Below, piece by piece: positions 31,030-42,671 of a stretch of DNA of 64,000 bases (position 1 is the first letter of the stretch; each line of letters opens with the position of its first letter). The notes beneath the pieces were generated by a model that saw only the letters and a list, made by a program, of their open reading frames with translations, did not search any database and had not been told where the DNA came from. The position numbers and the translations under genes are program-made. Source of the DNA: Hortaea werneckii (Eukaryota; Ascomycota; Dothideomycetes; Mycosphaerellales; Teratosphaeriaceae); NCBI GenBank assembly GCA_037044905.1, contig JBAOKB010000159.1, positions 992,001 to 1,056,000 of the forward strand, given 5' to 3'.

Positions 31030-33998
31030 ATGCCTCCTTCTTTCACCTCGAGGCCACGGTCTGGAGAGTCGCGTCCTGCGAGTCGGGCAGACGACGAGAA
31101 CTTGGTCATTCCGAACCGGACGTCGTCTCTCCATTCCCGAATCACTCAGCCAATGCCGGGTACCATGAACGGGCCAAAGCCAGGACAGCGTGCCCCTAAG
31201 ACATTGACCCATGCCTACATGGTATGCGGTGTCGGAAGAGAGCCATCGCAATGGGTGAAGGCGCCAACACCACCTCAGGGCAAGATTGGGCACATGAAAG
31301 GTGCAGTCGGGCAATTCTGGCTGCCGGAGATCTTGGGAAGCAGCCCAAGGCTGGAGCAGGATAATGAGATCGCCAGATCTCTGCATGCCGCTATGAGGGT
31401 AAGATATGTCGGAAGAAACCATTGAAAGACATTTGAGCTGACAAGGCGCAGGCATGTTTCCCTCACGACGTCGAGATCTGCACTGGCAACAGCCAGCCAC
31501 ACTGTGTGCACCACGCTTTCGTTCTACAGCAAGACTCCTCGCACACCTTGTACGGTATTGCATTGCGCGTGTGGTCTCGAGCAGATGAGAAGCGTGCCGA
31601 GACCATCCGCGACCTGCGCAAGCGTACCGAGCCAGACTACTATGACACCCCAGGCGAGACGTACTGGATTCCTTACTGTCTGAGCTTCCTTTCGCGTTAT
31701 CCACTTTACAACCTGCTCGGCGACTACCTCCGTGGTATGTGGATTCACTGGAACAAGGCTACGAACCTGTTCCATGCTGAGGAGGTATCACGAATTTTGA
31801 GCTTCCCAGCACCGAGGCTCAATGACCTCGTCAGGATCGATATGAAGGATTACGCTCTCTGCTACCAGTTCCCTTCGTCACCGACCGGCTTTCAGAACTT
31901 TGCGATGTGGCCACTTTTCTGCTGCTTGTCCATCCCGAACATCGTCGGTGTGTTGGAAGCAGCTGTGTCGCCAACCCGCCGAATCATCTTCATCTCGCAC
32001 TACCCAGCGATGCTCACCGTGGCTGCTGAGACGGTCCGCTATATGGTACGTGTGTACGAATGGAGCGGCTTGTACGTTCCTGTAGTACACGCCCGCCATG
32101 CCAGGGAGCTGGTTCAAGAGCCAGGTCCCTACATTCTTGGTGTTACAGCAGAGTGCAGGACGCTGTTCACCGCGCCATCTGACGCTTTGGTTGTGGATCT
32201 GGACCGCAACTTCGTGCTTACCTCCAGCCCGCCAACCGCTTGGTCTGCCAAGCAGCGTTCTAAGCTCATCAGCCGGATGACTGACGCACTGAATGGCGAT
32301 GTAGCTCCATCAGGCGTTCCGCAGCACCTTCGTTCCGCCTATGGCGGCGGCAAGTTGATTCCTGCTGGTCAGATCATCGTCATGCGCGGCGAGGTCGAAA
32401 GCGTTCAAGACCCGGGCTGGTGGAACCAAGACGAGGTGATGAAGGTCATGGATCATGCTTGCGAGAAGTTGGTATGACGAGACTTTTTTTGAACAGGTCA
32501 GAGATTGAGCTAACAATGTGCACAGGGTAAAAATTCCGGAGTCAAAGCCGTTTTTGGCGGGGCTCAGAAAAAGCCGCTCATGACCAAGGTCTCGATGCGC
32601 CACCTAAATGAGATAGTCCGCGAACGCAATCAGTATTCACGAGACGCGATGGAGGCGTGGCAGGACTTCATCAACCTGAAAGGCCGCATGGATACCGAAG
32701 TCACCAAGGTCACGAAGCGCAACAACTTCCTGGTCGAAGAGCTTGAGAGCTGGAAGCAGCAGTTCCTGAAGTTCCAGTCATTTGCCGAGCAACTGACCAA
32801 GGAGACCAACGAGTTGAAGATCAAGATTGAAGGTCACAAGCGCGAGAACCGTAGACTCACTTCTCTCATTGACCAGCAGAAGGATGACACTGCGAGACTT
32901 ACAGTGCGCCTTTCCGGGACAGAGAAGCAGAGAGACGATGCGCTCGAGGCCCTTGTTCTCCAGCAAGAGATTGCCGAAGAGCTTGAAAGGGAGCGAAAGA
33001 GGAACAAGAAGGACCTGTCTTCTCTCCAGCACACCAACACTACGTTGCTGAGGCAGCGAGACGAGGCCCAGCGAGTCGTTTTGCATCTGCGTGCTCTCAT
33101 TGACGGTCAAGCACACCACATGGAGCACATTGTCAAGTCTCTCAATGAGTCTCCGGAGTCGGCACCATTCGCCGATGCCGAGGAGGAGCAGCCACATGAG
33201 GCCTCCAGCGGGGCGGCCGAGGACACGGAGAAGGACGAGTCGGAAGCCGGCACTATTCGTGGTGCTGGTGGAATGGCCTCTGGCAACTCTTCAAGGTCAA
33301 GCACAAGGCAATCGAGCCGCATGGATGGTGAGCGTGCCTCTAGTGCCATGGAGTCTCGCATGGCCAGCAACGCTGCTGCGCGCAAGCGATTCTCCGAGCT
33401 GAGCATGACTGACGTCGCAGATCGCCACCTTCGCGACAAGACAGACGCCATTTCCTACATCATCCGCAACATCTCTGAGCAGTGTGCCGCCGCTGTCGAA
33501 GGCCTCGACCTCGCTCGTCGTGCGGACAGTGTCAGCACCGAAGGCAACGAAGACGACAGGTCAGAGTCCGGGATGAAGAAGAGGGGCAAAAGGCCGATGA
33601 AGAGCCTTTCCCCACGTTCCGAAGACGGTGATCACCAGTCCCAAGGCTCTGAATCCGAATTTGGCGATGCCCAGAGCGAGAGCACTGGCTACCTGCACCC
33701 ATCCAAACGCGGGTCGCTCATGCCTCCGACTCCTGACCTCGTCCACGACCGCAGCTCGACAAGCATGAGCCTCGGCAGCGAGAGCACCGCCGCTACACCG
33801 CAGCGGCACAGCCTGCAAAGTCACTACAAGACTCAAGAAGAAGACATCCCGGAAGTGCCCACCCGCATCATGGAGCACGAAGGTGTGGGCGAGTTCGGCC
33901 CAGAGGAGTCTTCCGAGCCAGTGACCAAATTCAGCCCTCGAGGCCTCGAGCACCGGAGGAGCCAGCCCTTCGGGCAACACCGCCACTCTGCGCAATAG
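31030..33998 (+). CDS. DENN-domain protein, probable Rab GTPase regulator
   Basis: Three exons, 31030-31398, 31452-32471 and 32526-33998 (introns of 53 and 54 nt with GAGCTGAC and GAGCTAAC branch sites), encode about 953 residues. The first ~55 residues are Ser/Arg-rich. Residues ~60-200 form the uDENN part (HAYMVCGVGREP, HHAFVLQQDSSHTLYGIALRVW). The central DENN part follows (FLSRYPLYNLLGDYLRGMW, FPAPRLNDLV, LFCCLSIPNIVGVLEAAVSPTR, RIIFISHYPAMLTVAAETVRY, YVPVVHARHARELV, PYILGVTAECRTLF, VVDLDRNFV). After that come a ~200-residue coiled coil and a Ser-rich acidic tail. DENN proteins are typically guanine-nucleotide exchange factors for Rab GTPases in vesicle traffic. The Rab partner cannot be read from sequence. 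No frame breaks are seen. Confidence 0.92.
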
Positions 33999-34496
33999 AC
34001 GTGCGCCGTTTCACCTTCTGCGTATCATCGGGTGCCTGGCGCAACGCGGTGTTCAGTTGTTGGAAATATGCTTGGCCTTCTGACTGTCATCTTATGATAC
34101 ACCCACATTTGGTTTCTTTCTGTTGTTCAGCCTCCCTCTCTTCTTTGACGGCCTGCTAATACCCTCTTGGAGCGCAACTTTGGATTGTCAGTATGGATAC
34201 TTTTATCTCCTATGTCCTTTCTTTTGATTTGGCCTGGCGCTTTCGAGAGATGACAGTAGCGTATGTAAAACAGAGAACGTTGCATTTGAATCTTTACTTG
34301 ATTACTCGGATTCTCTGCAGCTTGTTTCATTGCCCGGTCGCACCTGCCTTCTCTCACATCAAACGACAAATTCTGCCTCAGGGTCAGTCGCCTTGCGAAT
34401 CTTGGCTCGCCACCTTTCTAACTTCGCTTCCACTTCTCCCAGATACCTTTCCGCTGCCACGACCAAAGACTCGTCTCTCAGCCCTAGCCAGACAGC
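33999..34496. other. Intergenic, DENN 3' end to HEI10-like promoter
   Basis: About 500 bases without a gene. The spacing suits one terminator region and one promoter. Confidence 0.4.
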
Positions 34497-35695
34497 ATGG
34501 ACTTCTCGTTGAGATGTAACTCACTTAAGTGCCGCACTCCGCTCAGCGACCGCGCCGTCGTCACGACTTGCAGCCATATCTTCTGTGAGCCCTGCTCCGA
34601 GACTCTGGGCCTCGCCAACCCCAACGGCGCCCGTACCTGTCCTGCCTGCGAGACCCATCTGGCCAACCCCGACGATGCTGTCGTGACGCAGCTTAACCCG
34701 ACTGAAGACTACAAGACCAGCGTCCTCAGTGGCTTGAGTCCGAGCATAATCATGGAGTGTGCCGGGCGTGGTCTTGCGTTTTATAGCTATCAGACCACTC
34801 AGGAAATGTATGACCTTGGGTCTTCACTTTGACTGTCGCTGCTAATCGAATGTGGTAGTGTCTATCAGGAGTTCCTTGCGAGAAGCTTGACTGATAAGTA
34901 TTCTTCCCTGAGCACGCATCTGGACAAGGTCATCCATGAGGCCAACTCGGAGATCACGGGTCTGCGTGAGAAGATGGCAGGTAATGCTTCCGTCTCCTTG
35001 AGAAACTATGCACACGAGCCCATGCTAATGAATCTCAAGGGATGCACATGGAACAGAAGGCGCTGGAGGAAAAGAACCATCAACTCGTTGAGGCCTTCCG
35101 TGAGAAGTCCAAGACTCAGCAGCAACTACAAAAGCTCTACCAGACTCTAAAGCAGCAGCAGCTTGCTGCTGGAATGGAGATAGCTGCCGATCACGACGCT
35201 GAGCACACGCTCAAGGCAGCTGACGTCGCACAACGAGACCACCGTTTTAGGCAGAGCCGCGCAGGCAGTCGTGGCAGCGGCGGTGGTCTGGGTCAAAGCA
35301 GGACTGTCAACGATTTTGCCGCTCAAATGAACAGCCGCGCTATATGGCGCCGCCTCGTACGTGAACTGCTCACCGTATTTTTGCTTCAATCATATAGCTG
35401 ACCGCATAAAGGCAACATGCAGGTCCCATCCACACCATCCGGTACCCGCCAACGTCTGCCGCTGTATGGTGCCAACGGCACTGTCATGTCGCAAGGTCAA
35501 CACGCTGGTCTTCAGCAGAGCGCTACCTATCGCAACACGCTCCATGACCTGGACCCGAATGTGTACGGCAACAGTAATGGTGGTGCTGGACACGAATTCA
35601 GCGCTGGTATGAAGGTAGGACGGCAGCCAAACGGTCCCGTCAATCGTTCGGGGATTTCTAGTGCGGCTGGGTTCGGTCGGCCCATTGTACGTTGA
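34497..35695 (+). CDS. HEI10: HEI10/CCNB1IP1-like RING protein (meiotic crossover factor)
   Basis: HEI10/Zip3-type RING proteins mark meiotic recombination sites and promote crossovers through SUMO or ubiquitin ligase activity. Four exons, 34497-34807, 34859-34980, 35040-35356 and 35423-35695, give about 340 residues with consistent phases. The N-terminus MDFSLRCNSLKCR with TTCSHIFCEPC and CPAC forms the RING finger at residues ~7-57. It is followed by the family block LNPTEDYKTSVLSGLSPSII and MECAGRGLAFYSYQTTQE. Exons 2-3 encode the coiled coil (KYSSLSTHLDKVIHEAN, EQKALEEKNHQLVEAFREKS, then Gln-rich). The tail is Ser/Gly-rich and disordered. The N-terminal half matches fungal HEI10 closely, so the orthology call is good; biochemical activity is inferred. 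Confidence 0.88.
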
Positions 35696-35992
35696 AGATG
35701 GAGCCGGCAATATGTGCTTAAAAGGGGTCTTGCCGTTTTGGGAGGGATGTGGAATTGTTGCCGTGCTTTTGCTGATGAAATTGTAGCTTCGTTTCAGAAG
35801 CTATGGGGCCTAAGAGGCTACAGAGCCGTGTTTACCTGGCATCTGTACTTGTTCATTGTTGTGAATTCAGTGGAGGATGGAGCTCATCAAGTGTTGTCTG
35901 AATTGATCGTCATCTCTACAGCATCAGATAGGCCCAGTGATACCTTTCCTCAGTCGTGGAAAGACACTTTCCACGCCCTTCCTGCCAGTGAA
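35696..35992. other. Convergent 3' spacer
   Basis: About 300 bases between two convergent stop codons; nothing else visible. Confidence 0.4.
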
Positions 35993-37527
35993 TCAACCAC
36001 TAGTGGTAGCATTATATCCGATTGTAGCCACCCCCGTACCGGCTTCAACAGCAGGATCAACAAGAACATCCAACACCCGTCCGGACACCGCAGCCGACAG
36101 ATCTTCCAACTTGTCCCCCCACGAATTGTACACCCGCCCAATCACCTGTCCCTCCTCCACATCCTCCAGAACCCCAACATCCACCTCCGCCCATCCACTA
36201 TAAGAAACCGCCGTCCCCGAGAAATTCGTCACGATGTACGTCTCCGACAGATCCGGCACTACTTGCCCAGCGGATCCCCCAAACATCTGCAGATCCTCCA
36301 TAAGCCGGAACGCATAATCCACCGTGCGATTGATGAGCGTGGAATTCCAGATATTCCCCGGCCCGATCTCGACCGTGATAGCGGGTACCCCGGCCTCGAC
36401 CCACGTCGTCTCGATTGAGCCGGGCTCGCCGGGATCGATCTTGATCATGTCCGGTTCGAGCAGCTCGGCGAGTCGCTGCACGCCGTCCAGTCGGTAGTCG
36501 GCGTAGCACCATAGGGGGCCGAGGGAGCCGGTTGAGAGAGTGTCTTGGGATGGGATGTTAGCGAGGGGTTTGGGGGTTCGGGGTGAAAGTCTGTTCTGGT
36601 GAAAGAGGAAGGGGTGAAGGTGAAGGATTGGAAAGGCCAGGTGATTGGGCAAAAGGCCCTTTCCCCCTTCTTTTTTTTTTCTTTCTTTTCTTTCTTTGGC
36701 TTGGTCGAGAGAAGTGAGATGAAGGGTGCAATTTCTTTCCTTTCCTTTTTTTTTTGTTTTTCTTCTCCCCGGAAATAAGAGAATAATACTGGCTGGGGGA
36801 AAAAAAAAGCAACCGAAAGTGGAAAGAAGACGGAAAGGAAAACGCGAGGGAGCGAAGAAGAGAAAGGAAGCGGGGGAAATAATCAGTGGAAAAAAGACAG
36901 GGACCTACGAAAATCAACCGCCACATCCACATTCGACGTGTTCCCCCAAACATCGTTCCAAATCGCCGCCGCATACGCATCCGGCAACCCGCCCCCCTCC
37001 TCAATCGTCATCCCGGGGAAAACCCGGTTCAGGTTCGTGAAGAAGCCATTCGACGAGCTCGTGAAGAAGTTCCGCTGGTTCAGCAGATTCCCCTGGGGAT
37101 TCTGCGTCGGGAGACCGATGATAGTCCCGTTGAACCCCCCGGCACTTACTTCGTCGTGCTGTCTGCCACTGCTGCCGGGGAATTGCCCCGTCTCGTTCAG
37201 CCGCGCGAAGATTTTCTGCACGACTGCGACGGGGTTCAGTTCGTCGCCGTGGATCGAGGCGGACAGGGACAGGCGTTTGCCGCTGTGCGCGGATTCCTCG
37301 CTTCCCCGCGCCACGAAGATGGGCAGGAAGTAGGGGAGTCCGCCTTGTCCTTCTGCCGGGGAGAGCCAGAACCGGGAGATGGTGTTGCTTGGGACGTCGG
37401 TGATGTCGAGGGAGGAGATGATGGGGTAGCCTTGGAGCGTGTCGCCTGTGTAGATTGTTTGGCCGGTGGTGGTGCCTAGGAGGAGAGTGGTGAGGGAGAG
37501 GAGAGCGGTTTTGAGGGAGGGGACCAT
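35993..37527 (-). CDS. Secreted AstE/aspartoacylase-type zinc metallohydrolase
   Basis: Two exons, 37527-36909 and 36543-35993, encode about 389 residues, starting with a signal peptide (MVPSLKTALLSLTTLLLGTTT). The succinylglutamate desuccinylase/aspartoacylase fold is shown by SLSASIHGDELNPV (zinc ligands His and Glu), by NLNRVFPG, and by VDVAVDFHT. In the last motif the third ligand His is created by joining C of exon 1 to AC of exon 2. The rest (WCYADYRLDGVQRLAELLEP, IETTWVEAGVPAITVEIGPG, then a C-terminal beta domain with VGVLEDVEEGQVIGRVYN) fits a carboxypeptidase-like deacylase. The 365-nt intron is long for this genome and contains homopurine/homopyrimidine stretches; a CTAACATCCC branch lies shortly before its CCCAAG acceptor. 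Substrate unknown; probably an extracellular amide or peptide. Confidence 0.85.
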
Positions 37528-38198
37528 GGTTGGGGGTTTGACAATGGAGTGCTGGGTTGGACTGGCGGTTGGGCCATCGTGGTCAAGGGCGGAGGCTATC
37601 TGTATTTATGTTGATTTTGCGACTTACGACACTTGCGCAGGCCAAGCTGATAACTTTCCTGAGCTTCTCCAGACTGGGAAGCTGGCAAGACGTGGCCAAG
37701 ACCCTACTTCCTCCGAGGTGGATAATGGTACTTTCACTCCGATGTATATCGATATTTACATACCAATAGAGGATATGGTAGTGTAATTCGAAGCTGTCAC
37801 TCATCAGTAGTTGCACTGGCACGTTTACGGAGGATTCAGGTCCGAAGTCGACCTCTTTCTATCAAATAGAGCCAAGAACCGCCAAGCCCATCCGTCCCTG
37901 GCGTAGAACATTTCCAGGATGGGTCATCTACTGAGACATCACCGTGAGGATTGAGGAAAGTCTCACTTGTTGCATCGGGTTCGTTTTAGCACGAAGACTT
38001 GTTCAAATCCTCGATGCACACTGCCCACATAACTCGTAAAATTCATATCCACTCAAGACCCTCATAAACCTCCTCCTTCTTCCTCACCCGCTCACCCAAC
38101 CACAGGCGCGGGAAAATGCCCCAAGATCCCTCGCCAAACCCCATAAACTACCCTCCCCAAGAAACCAAACACCTTTCCGCGTACCTCGCATTATCCAC
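37528..38198. other. Intergenic between AstE-like gene and HET-C 3' end
   Basis: No gene seen. It holds the promoter of the secreted hydrolase and the 3' end of the HET-C gene. Confidence 0.4.
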
Positions 38199-40595
38199 CT
38201 AATACCTTCCATACCCACCACCGCCGTGGTGTCCATACCCCTGACTCGGATCCCCATAACCCCCATACCCACCACTCTGACCATACGCCCCCTGATAACC
38301 CTGCTGATAACCACCCTGAGGAGGCGGAGGCGGAGCCTGGGAATACGGGGCCTCGTACCCCTGCTGATACGCCGTGGGGAACGCGCTCCCGCCTTCGGGC
38401 GCGAACCCCGCCGGCGCAGGGGGCGGCGCATGGCTATATGAAGCCTGGGCGTAGTCGTGGGGGGCAGCAGAACCGCCACCGCCACCGACGTACCCGCCAG
38501 TGTAACCTTGTCCGCTGGCCTCGGCATCGAGACTCCGCTGCTGCGCGAACATCGCCATCGGACCCCCCGCCGTATGGCTATGCGACGCGGTGCCGAGGTG
38601 TTGCATTTCGTTCTGCAGGGGCTGCAGCGAGTGCTGGAAGTCCTGGACTTTGTGGTTATGGCCGGCCTTGACGCTTTCGGAGCTGAGGAGGTGGTTGAGT
38701 TTGGCGCCGCGGTCGGGTTGGGATTGGACCCATTGCTCCACGACGCGGAACATGTTGCGGTGCAGCTCGCAGGATTGGTCGCGGATGGCGGGATGGTGGA
38801 AGGTGCGGCCGATGTCGTCGAGGATCTCGTGTTCGGGGACCTCCGGGTGGTCCCAGCCGTAGATCACGCGGGGCGCGCAGTATTGGAGGATGGCGGCTGC
38901 GATTTGACCGGCGGGTGCGTTGAGCACGTTGCTGAAGTGGTCTTTGCTGAGTAGGGAGTGGGTGGGATCGCTGCTGGTCGGGTCGTCCCATACGATGTAC
39001 TGTTGCTTCTGGCTGGCGCTGACGACCGTTCCGCTTCCTTGCTTGAGCGCGTTTGAAGCAGCGGCGATGAGCGGCTTGATGTATGGTGCTAAAAGACCCA
39101 TGACGAAGAGTGTAACCTTCTCTGAGATTGTCTCGATCATCTTCTCCAGACCGGGAATCTTCTCAACGAATCCAGCGATACTCCGAACAACACGGTCGCG
39201 GAAAGCAAGAAGGGGGTAGATCTTAGCGATAACTTGCTGAGGGTCGACGTTAACATTGACACCGGGAATACCTGGACCTGGTGGGCCGCCCTGCGAGCCT
39301 GGCGGGGCCTGGAAAGTACCCTGACCTTGCTGACCAAAGGTCGAAGCATTCGACGCACGAGCACCACCGTACTGGTCTCCATACGGCATGTAGCCACCAG
39401 CGCCAGCATCGCGGCTTGCACCGTAGCTTTGATTCTGAGCCGCCTGGGCTTCCGACTGGGCTTGCAAATCCAAAGCCTCCTGCACAAGACCACCAGTGCC
39501 GGGGACTTGACCAAGCAGGTCGATGAAAGAAGAGGAGTCGTTACCTCCACCTCGCTTGCCATGATTCGAATCCTGCGCCTGACTCAGAGCTGCGTCCAAC
39601 TGAGCAACCTCAGTCTCGTTGACTTCGCTCTGCGTAACGTGATCGGTCGCTTCGCCAAGAACTGAATGGAGGAAATCCACACCACCAAACGTCCCCGTCA
39701 CGAGCGGGAAGACCTGTTTCCCGTGCAGGTTGATCATAGTCTGGGTCCCCACATGCGGAAATACATTGTTGAAACCAAGCTCGCGCAATGCAAGCTCCGT
39801 GTAGTTAGTATGCGCGCCGAAGTCCTCTAGACAGTGCAATCCTTGGCCCAGACAGCGTAATGCCTCGCACAGGTCTTCATCGCGGCCTTTCTGAGGCCCA
39901 TGAGTGTACATACGGCCGAAGTGGATGCTGCGCGCGAAGCTGTACTTGATGTAACCGAGGGAGGTAGCCCAGCCGCCGCGTTCGTTGGCAATGTAGTTCT
40001 TCATGCCCGTGGTAGGGTCGACTTCCAGCTCGGCAGGCATCACGGGTCCTCGTAGTCTCGGGTCGTACTGCCGGGCGTCTTCGTTGTCGGCATAGTCCTT
40101 CGGGTTGTCGATATGTTCCTCCGGCCTGTAGCATCCCAGTCTCTCCGCCGTGACTTCGAATTCCAGCGTCGCGTAGCCAAAGGACATGAACGCCAGCACC
40201 CACAGCAGCACGCGGATCGTATCGGCTTGGACGCCTTTCAATGTCCCCACGTCGACCGCTTGACCTAGACACAGAAAACGTAGATCAGCACCGCACCTTT
40301 TCTTGTCAAACAAGCAAACAGAAGACTCTAGAGTGAGAGGGTCTCTTGGAGACTACTTACTATAATCCCTCAACCAGTTCCCAAAATACGCCCGCTTGAC
40401 CATCATACTCGTCCATTTCTGGCCGCGGATAAAGGCTACGGTCTTGAGGAGGTCTTCCAGATCGCCATGCCGCCAGTTATGCCCCTCGATCTTCGAGAGA
40501 CTGCTGATGTTGCCTGCGCCGAAGGCTGCTGTCGGCGAGGCGAGGAAGGCGAGTGCGACTAGCACTAGGAGCAGGAAAGTGAAGGTGCGTGCCAT
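38199..40595 (-). CDS. het-c: HET-C heterokaryon incompatibility protein
   Basis: HET-C is a secreted/membrane-associated glycine-rich protein; in Neurospora its alleles determine whether fused hyphae survive. Two exons, 40595-40361 and 40264-38199 (96-nt intron), give about 766 residues. Residues 1-28 are a signal peptide. The HET-C core is clear: FGAGNISSLSKIEGHNWRHGD, RAYFGNWLRDYSQAVDVG, YATLEFEVTAERLG, YRPEEHIDNPKDYADN, MKNYIANERGGWATSLGYIKY, HCLEDFGAHTNY and WDHPEVPEHE. The C-terminal ~170 residues are low complexity (Gly/Tyr/Gln/Pro, ending GGGGYGRY), as in known HET-C. I chose ATG 40595 because it starts directly at the signal peptide. No HET-domain partner gene (pin-c type) is adjacent: the neighbours are the AstE-like hydrolase and VPS24. 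Confidence 0.95.
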
Positions 40596-41293
40596 GATGG
40601 TCTTGTTTGGGCCCAAGGTAGTAGTACCCTTATGGCCTGTTTGTGCTAAATGGATGGAAGGAGGATTGGTGGTTTATTCGATCATCCAGTCACAATTAGG
40701 ATGCCCTTCCTTCTGGTGAAGTGAGTTGATGAGTGTGTTGAAAAATGGAAGTGTCTTCTTTAAGTCCTGCTCTCTCTGAAACATTTGTTCCTGACCCTTC
40801 CAGGCCGTTGCATGAAGTGGATAGCTGAGGTTCGTGCGGCCGGCCCTCCGGTGTGGGAACCGGCTGACGAACCCGCGCCACGACGCCAGCCACGCTGGTG
40901 ACGCGGTGGCATTGGAAACTTTTGGCCCGTATAGGCAGGCACGGATATTAGGGTCTTGGTGGCAGTGTAAGCGTTTCACCTCTGTAGGTCGATGATTGTG
41001 GTTACTGTACGATGAGTCTTTGGGTGCCTGTGCCCCGGAAAAGGACTTGTCACTGTACGGGGCTACAACGATCCAAAGACTGGATCACGTGGGTGAAAGG
41101 ATACTGGGCAGGAATCCTCCTTGTCATGGCTCTTGATAGATCTATTCCCGGCCACTGTATACTCTGCCTTCCCATCAAATAGTAGAACGCCAAACGCTAT
41201 ACGCTCACGAAAAAAGAATATATAAAAAAAAAAGAAACGTAAAGGGAACCCCATCCAAACCTCCCACACGCATCCCCATCCCCTCCTTCCTGC
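40596..41293. other. Intergenic between HET-C start and VPS24 end
   Basis: About 700 bases, probably the HET-C promoter plus the VPS24 3' region. An A-rich run lies at 41220-41234. Confidence 0.4.
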
Positions 41294-42062
41294 TCAACTC
41301 TTCAGAGCCTCCAACCGCCCCCTCATCTGCGCCAGCACCTCCTCGGAATCCATCTCCTCCTCCTCGGGCTCCGTCTGGCCCGGCACCGGCGCGGGCGCAG
41401 CAGGCTCCTGCGGGACCTGCGCGGCCGGCGTCTGCACGCGATCCTTGAGCACCTCGCCCAACACCTTATCCACCTCGCCCTCGGCCTCCTCATCCCCATC
41501 CTCCAACAACTCATCATTCTCCAACGTATCCCCGACCATCTCCTCGATAATGCCCGCCTTCATCAGCTCCTGCGACAGCTCCTGCATCGTGCCCGTCAAT
41601 TCCGGTAATCGTACTAGCGTATTCACATCCTTCATGATCCCCGTGCTGTTCTTGATACTCCCCTCGATCTTGCGCATCGCGAAGGCCTCGTTGACCTGCA
41701 TGCCGACGCTGGCCAGCGTCGCCTTGCTCGTCGCGATCCGGGATTCCTGCTTGCGCACGCGCAGGAGCTCCTTGGCGAAGATGCGGGTTTCGGCTTTGGC
41801 CTGCGCGGCTTGCGAGGGGTTGCGCTGCGCCCGCTTCGAGGCTTGCAGGATTAGGTTGCGGGTTTTGGATTGTAGGGCTTTGAGGTTGGCGAGGTCGCGG
41901 TCGAGCTTGCGCGTGTTGGAGCGGATGAGGGCGTTGCATTTCCGTTTCTGTATTGTTTTCTGGTTAGAGGATTGTGGTGGCTATCGGGCAGCCATTGGGT
42001 TGGTGAGGACTGACTTGTTCCTCTGGAGTTGGGCCGAAGAAGAATTTCCTTGCTGTGTCCAT
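41294..42062 (-). CDS. VPS24: ESCRT-III subunit Vps24/CHMP3
   Basis: Vps24 polymerises with Vps2 and Snf7 on endosomes to bud intralumenal vesicles and cut membrane necks. Two exons, 42062-42015 and 41947-41294, give about 233 residues, a normal length. The tiny first exon encodes MDTARKFFFGPTPEEQ. The second begins KRKCNALIRSNTRKLDRDL and carries the basic helical core (LQSKTRNLILQASKRAQ, FAKELLRVRKQE) and the block SIKNSTGIMKDVNTLVRLPELTGTMQEL, characteristic of Vps24. The C-terminus is acidic and ends MRGRLEALKS, the MIM1-like helix that binds the Vps4 MIT domain. The donor is GTCAGT; a CTCTAAC branch site precedes the ACAG acceptor. It diverges from SBA1. Confidence 0.93.
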
Positions 42063-42671
42063 GGTGGAAGTGGGTATGCTATAGTAGGATCATGGACTTG
42101 TAATGTTGGGTTTTCGCGGGAGTGGGTGAGTTGGTTTGCTGAATCTGCATGAACTGTTTACTGGGGGCGTGTTGGCGGGATGATCAAGTCGCACGCATGT
42201 GATGGACAGACAGCGCGGGGAGCTCGGGCCTCGCATGACGTTCTTGTCAATGTGGGGGAAGGGCATCGGTGGAAAATGCGTTCATCCTGCCGCCTTCAAA
42301 TGGGCCACGAATTATTTTCTCGTTTGATGGTGAGCTCAATAGCATTTGATCGGTCTCGTTCAATTTGCTACTCAAACAGTTGTCCTGTTCATTGGCGATA
42401 GAATCAATCGCAAGTGAAATCGGTAAATCCTCAGTGTCCTCCAGCTTCTCCGACTATATCAAGCGCACAGATCGTGCCTTACAGCCCACCCACGACTTTC
42501 GAACGGCTTCGCCCAAGTTCCAGGCCCCAAACGAGTCTAAACACCTCGACCTTCTGGAACAATTCCGACTCCACCTCATCACATATTATACTCTCTAAAC
42601 TGGTGACCTACTACTGGAAACCAATAATACCCCCGATTCCCCAAAAAAACAAAGAAAACAGAGTCCAAAAG
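42063..42671. other. Divergent promoter region between VPS24 and SBA1
   Basis: About 610 bases between two start codons. The SBA1-proximal part holds a short heat-shock-element-like inverted motif, listed separately. Confidence 0.45.
42551..42564 (+). promoter_or_regulatory. Candidate heat-shock element upstream of SBA1
   Basis: TTCTGGAACAATTC reads as TTC-nn-GAA, then TTC after three bases instead of the ideal two, 108-121 bases upstream of the SBA1 start codon. An Hsf1 site would fit a gene for an Hsp90 co-chaperone, but a motif this short can arise by chance. Confidence 0.3.

Noticed and set aside
35714..36418. 234-codon plus-strand frame
   Set aside because: Antisense to the AstE-like hydrolase exon 2, whose metal ligands and splice junction are clear.
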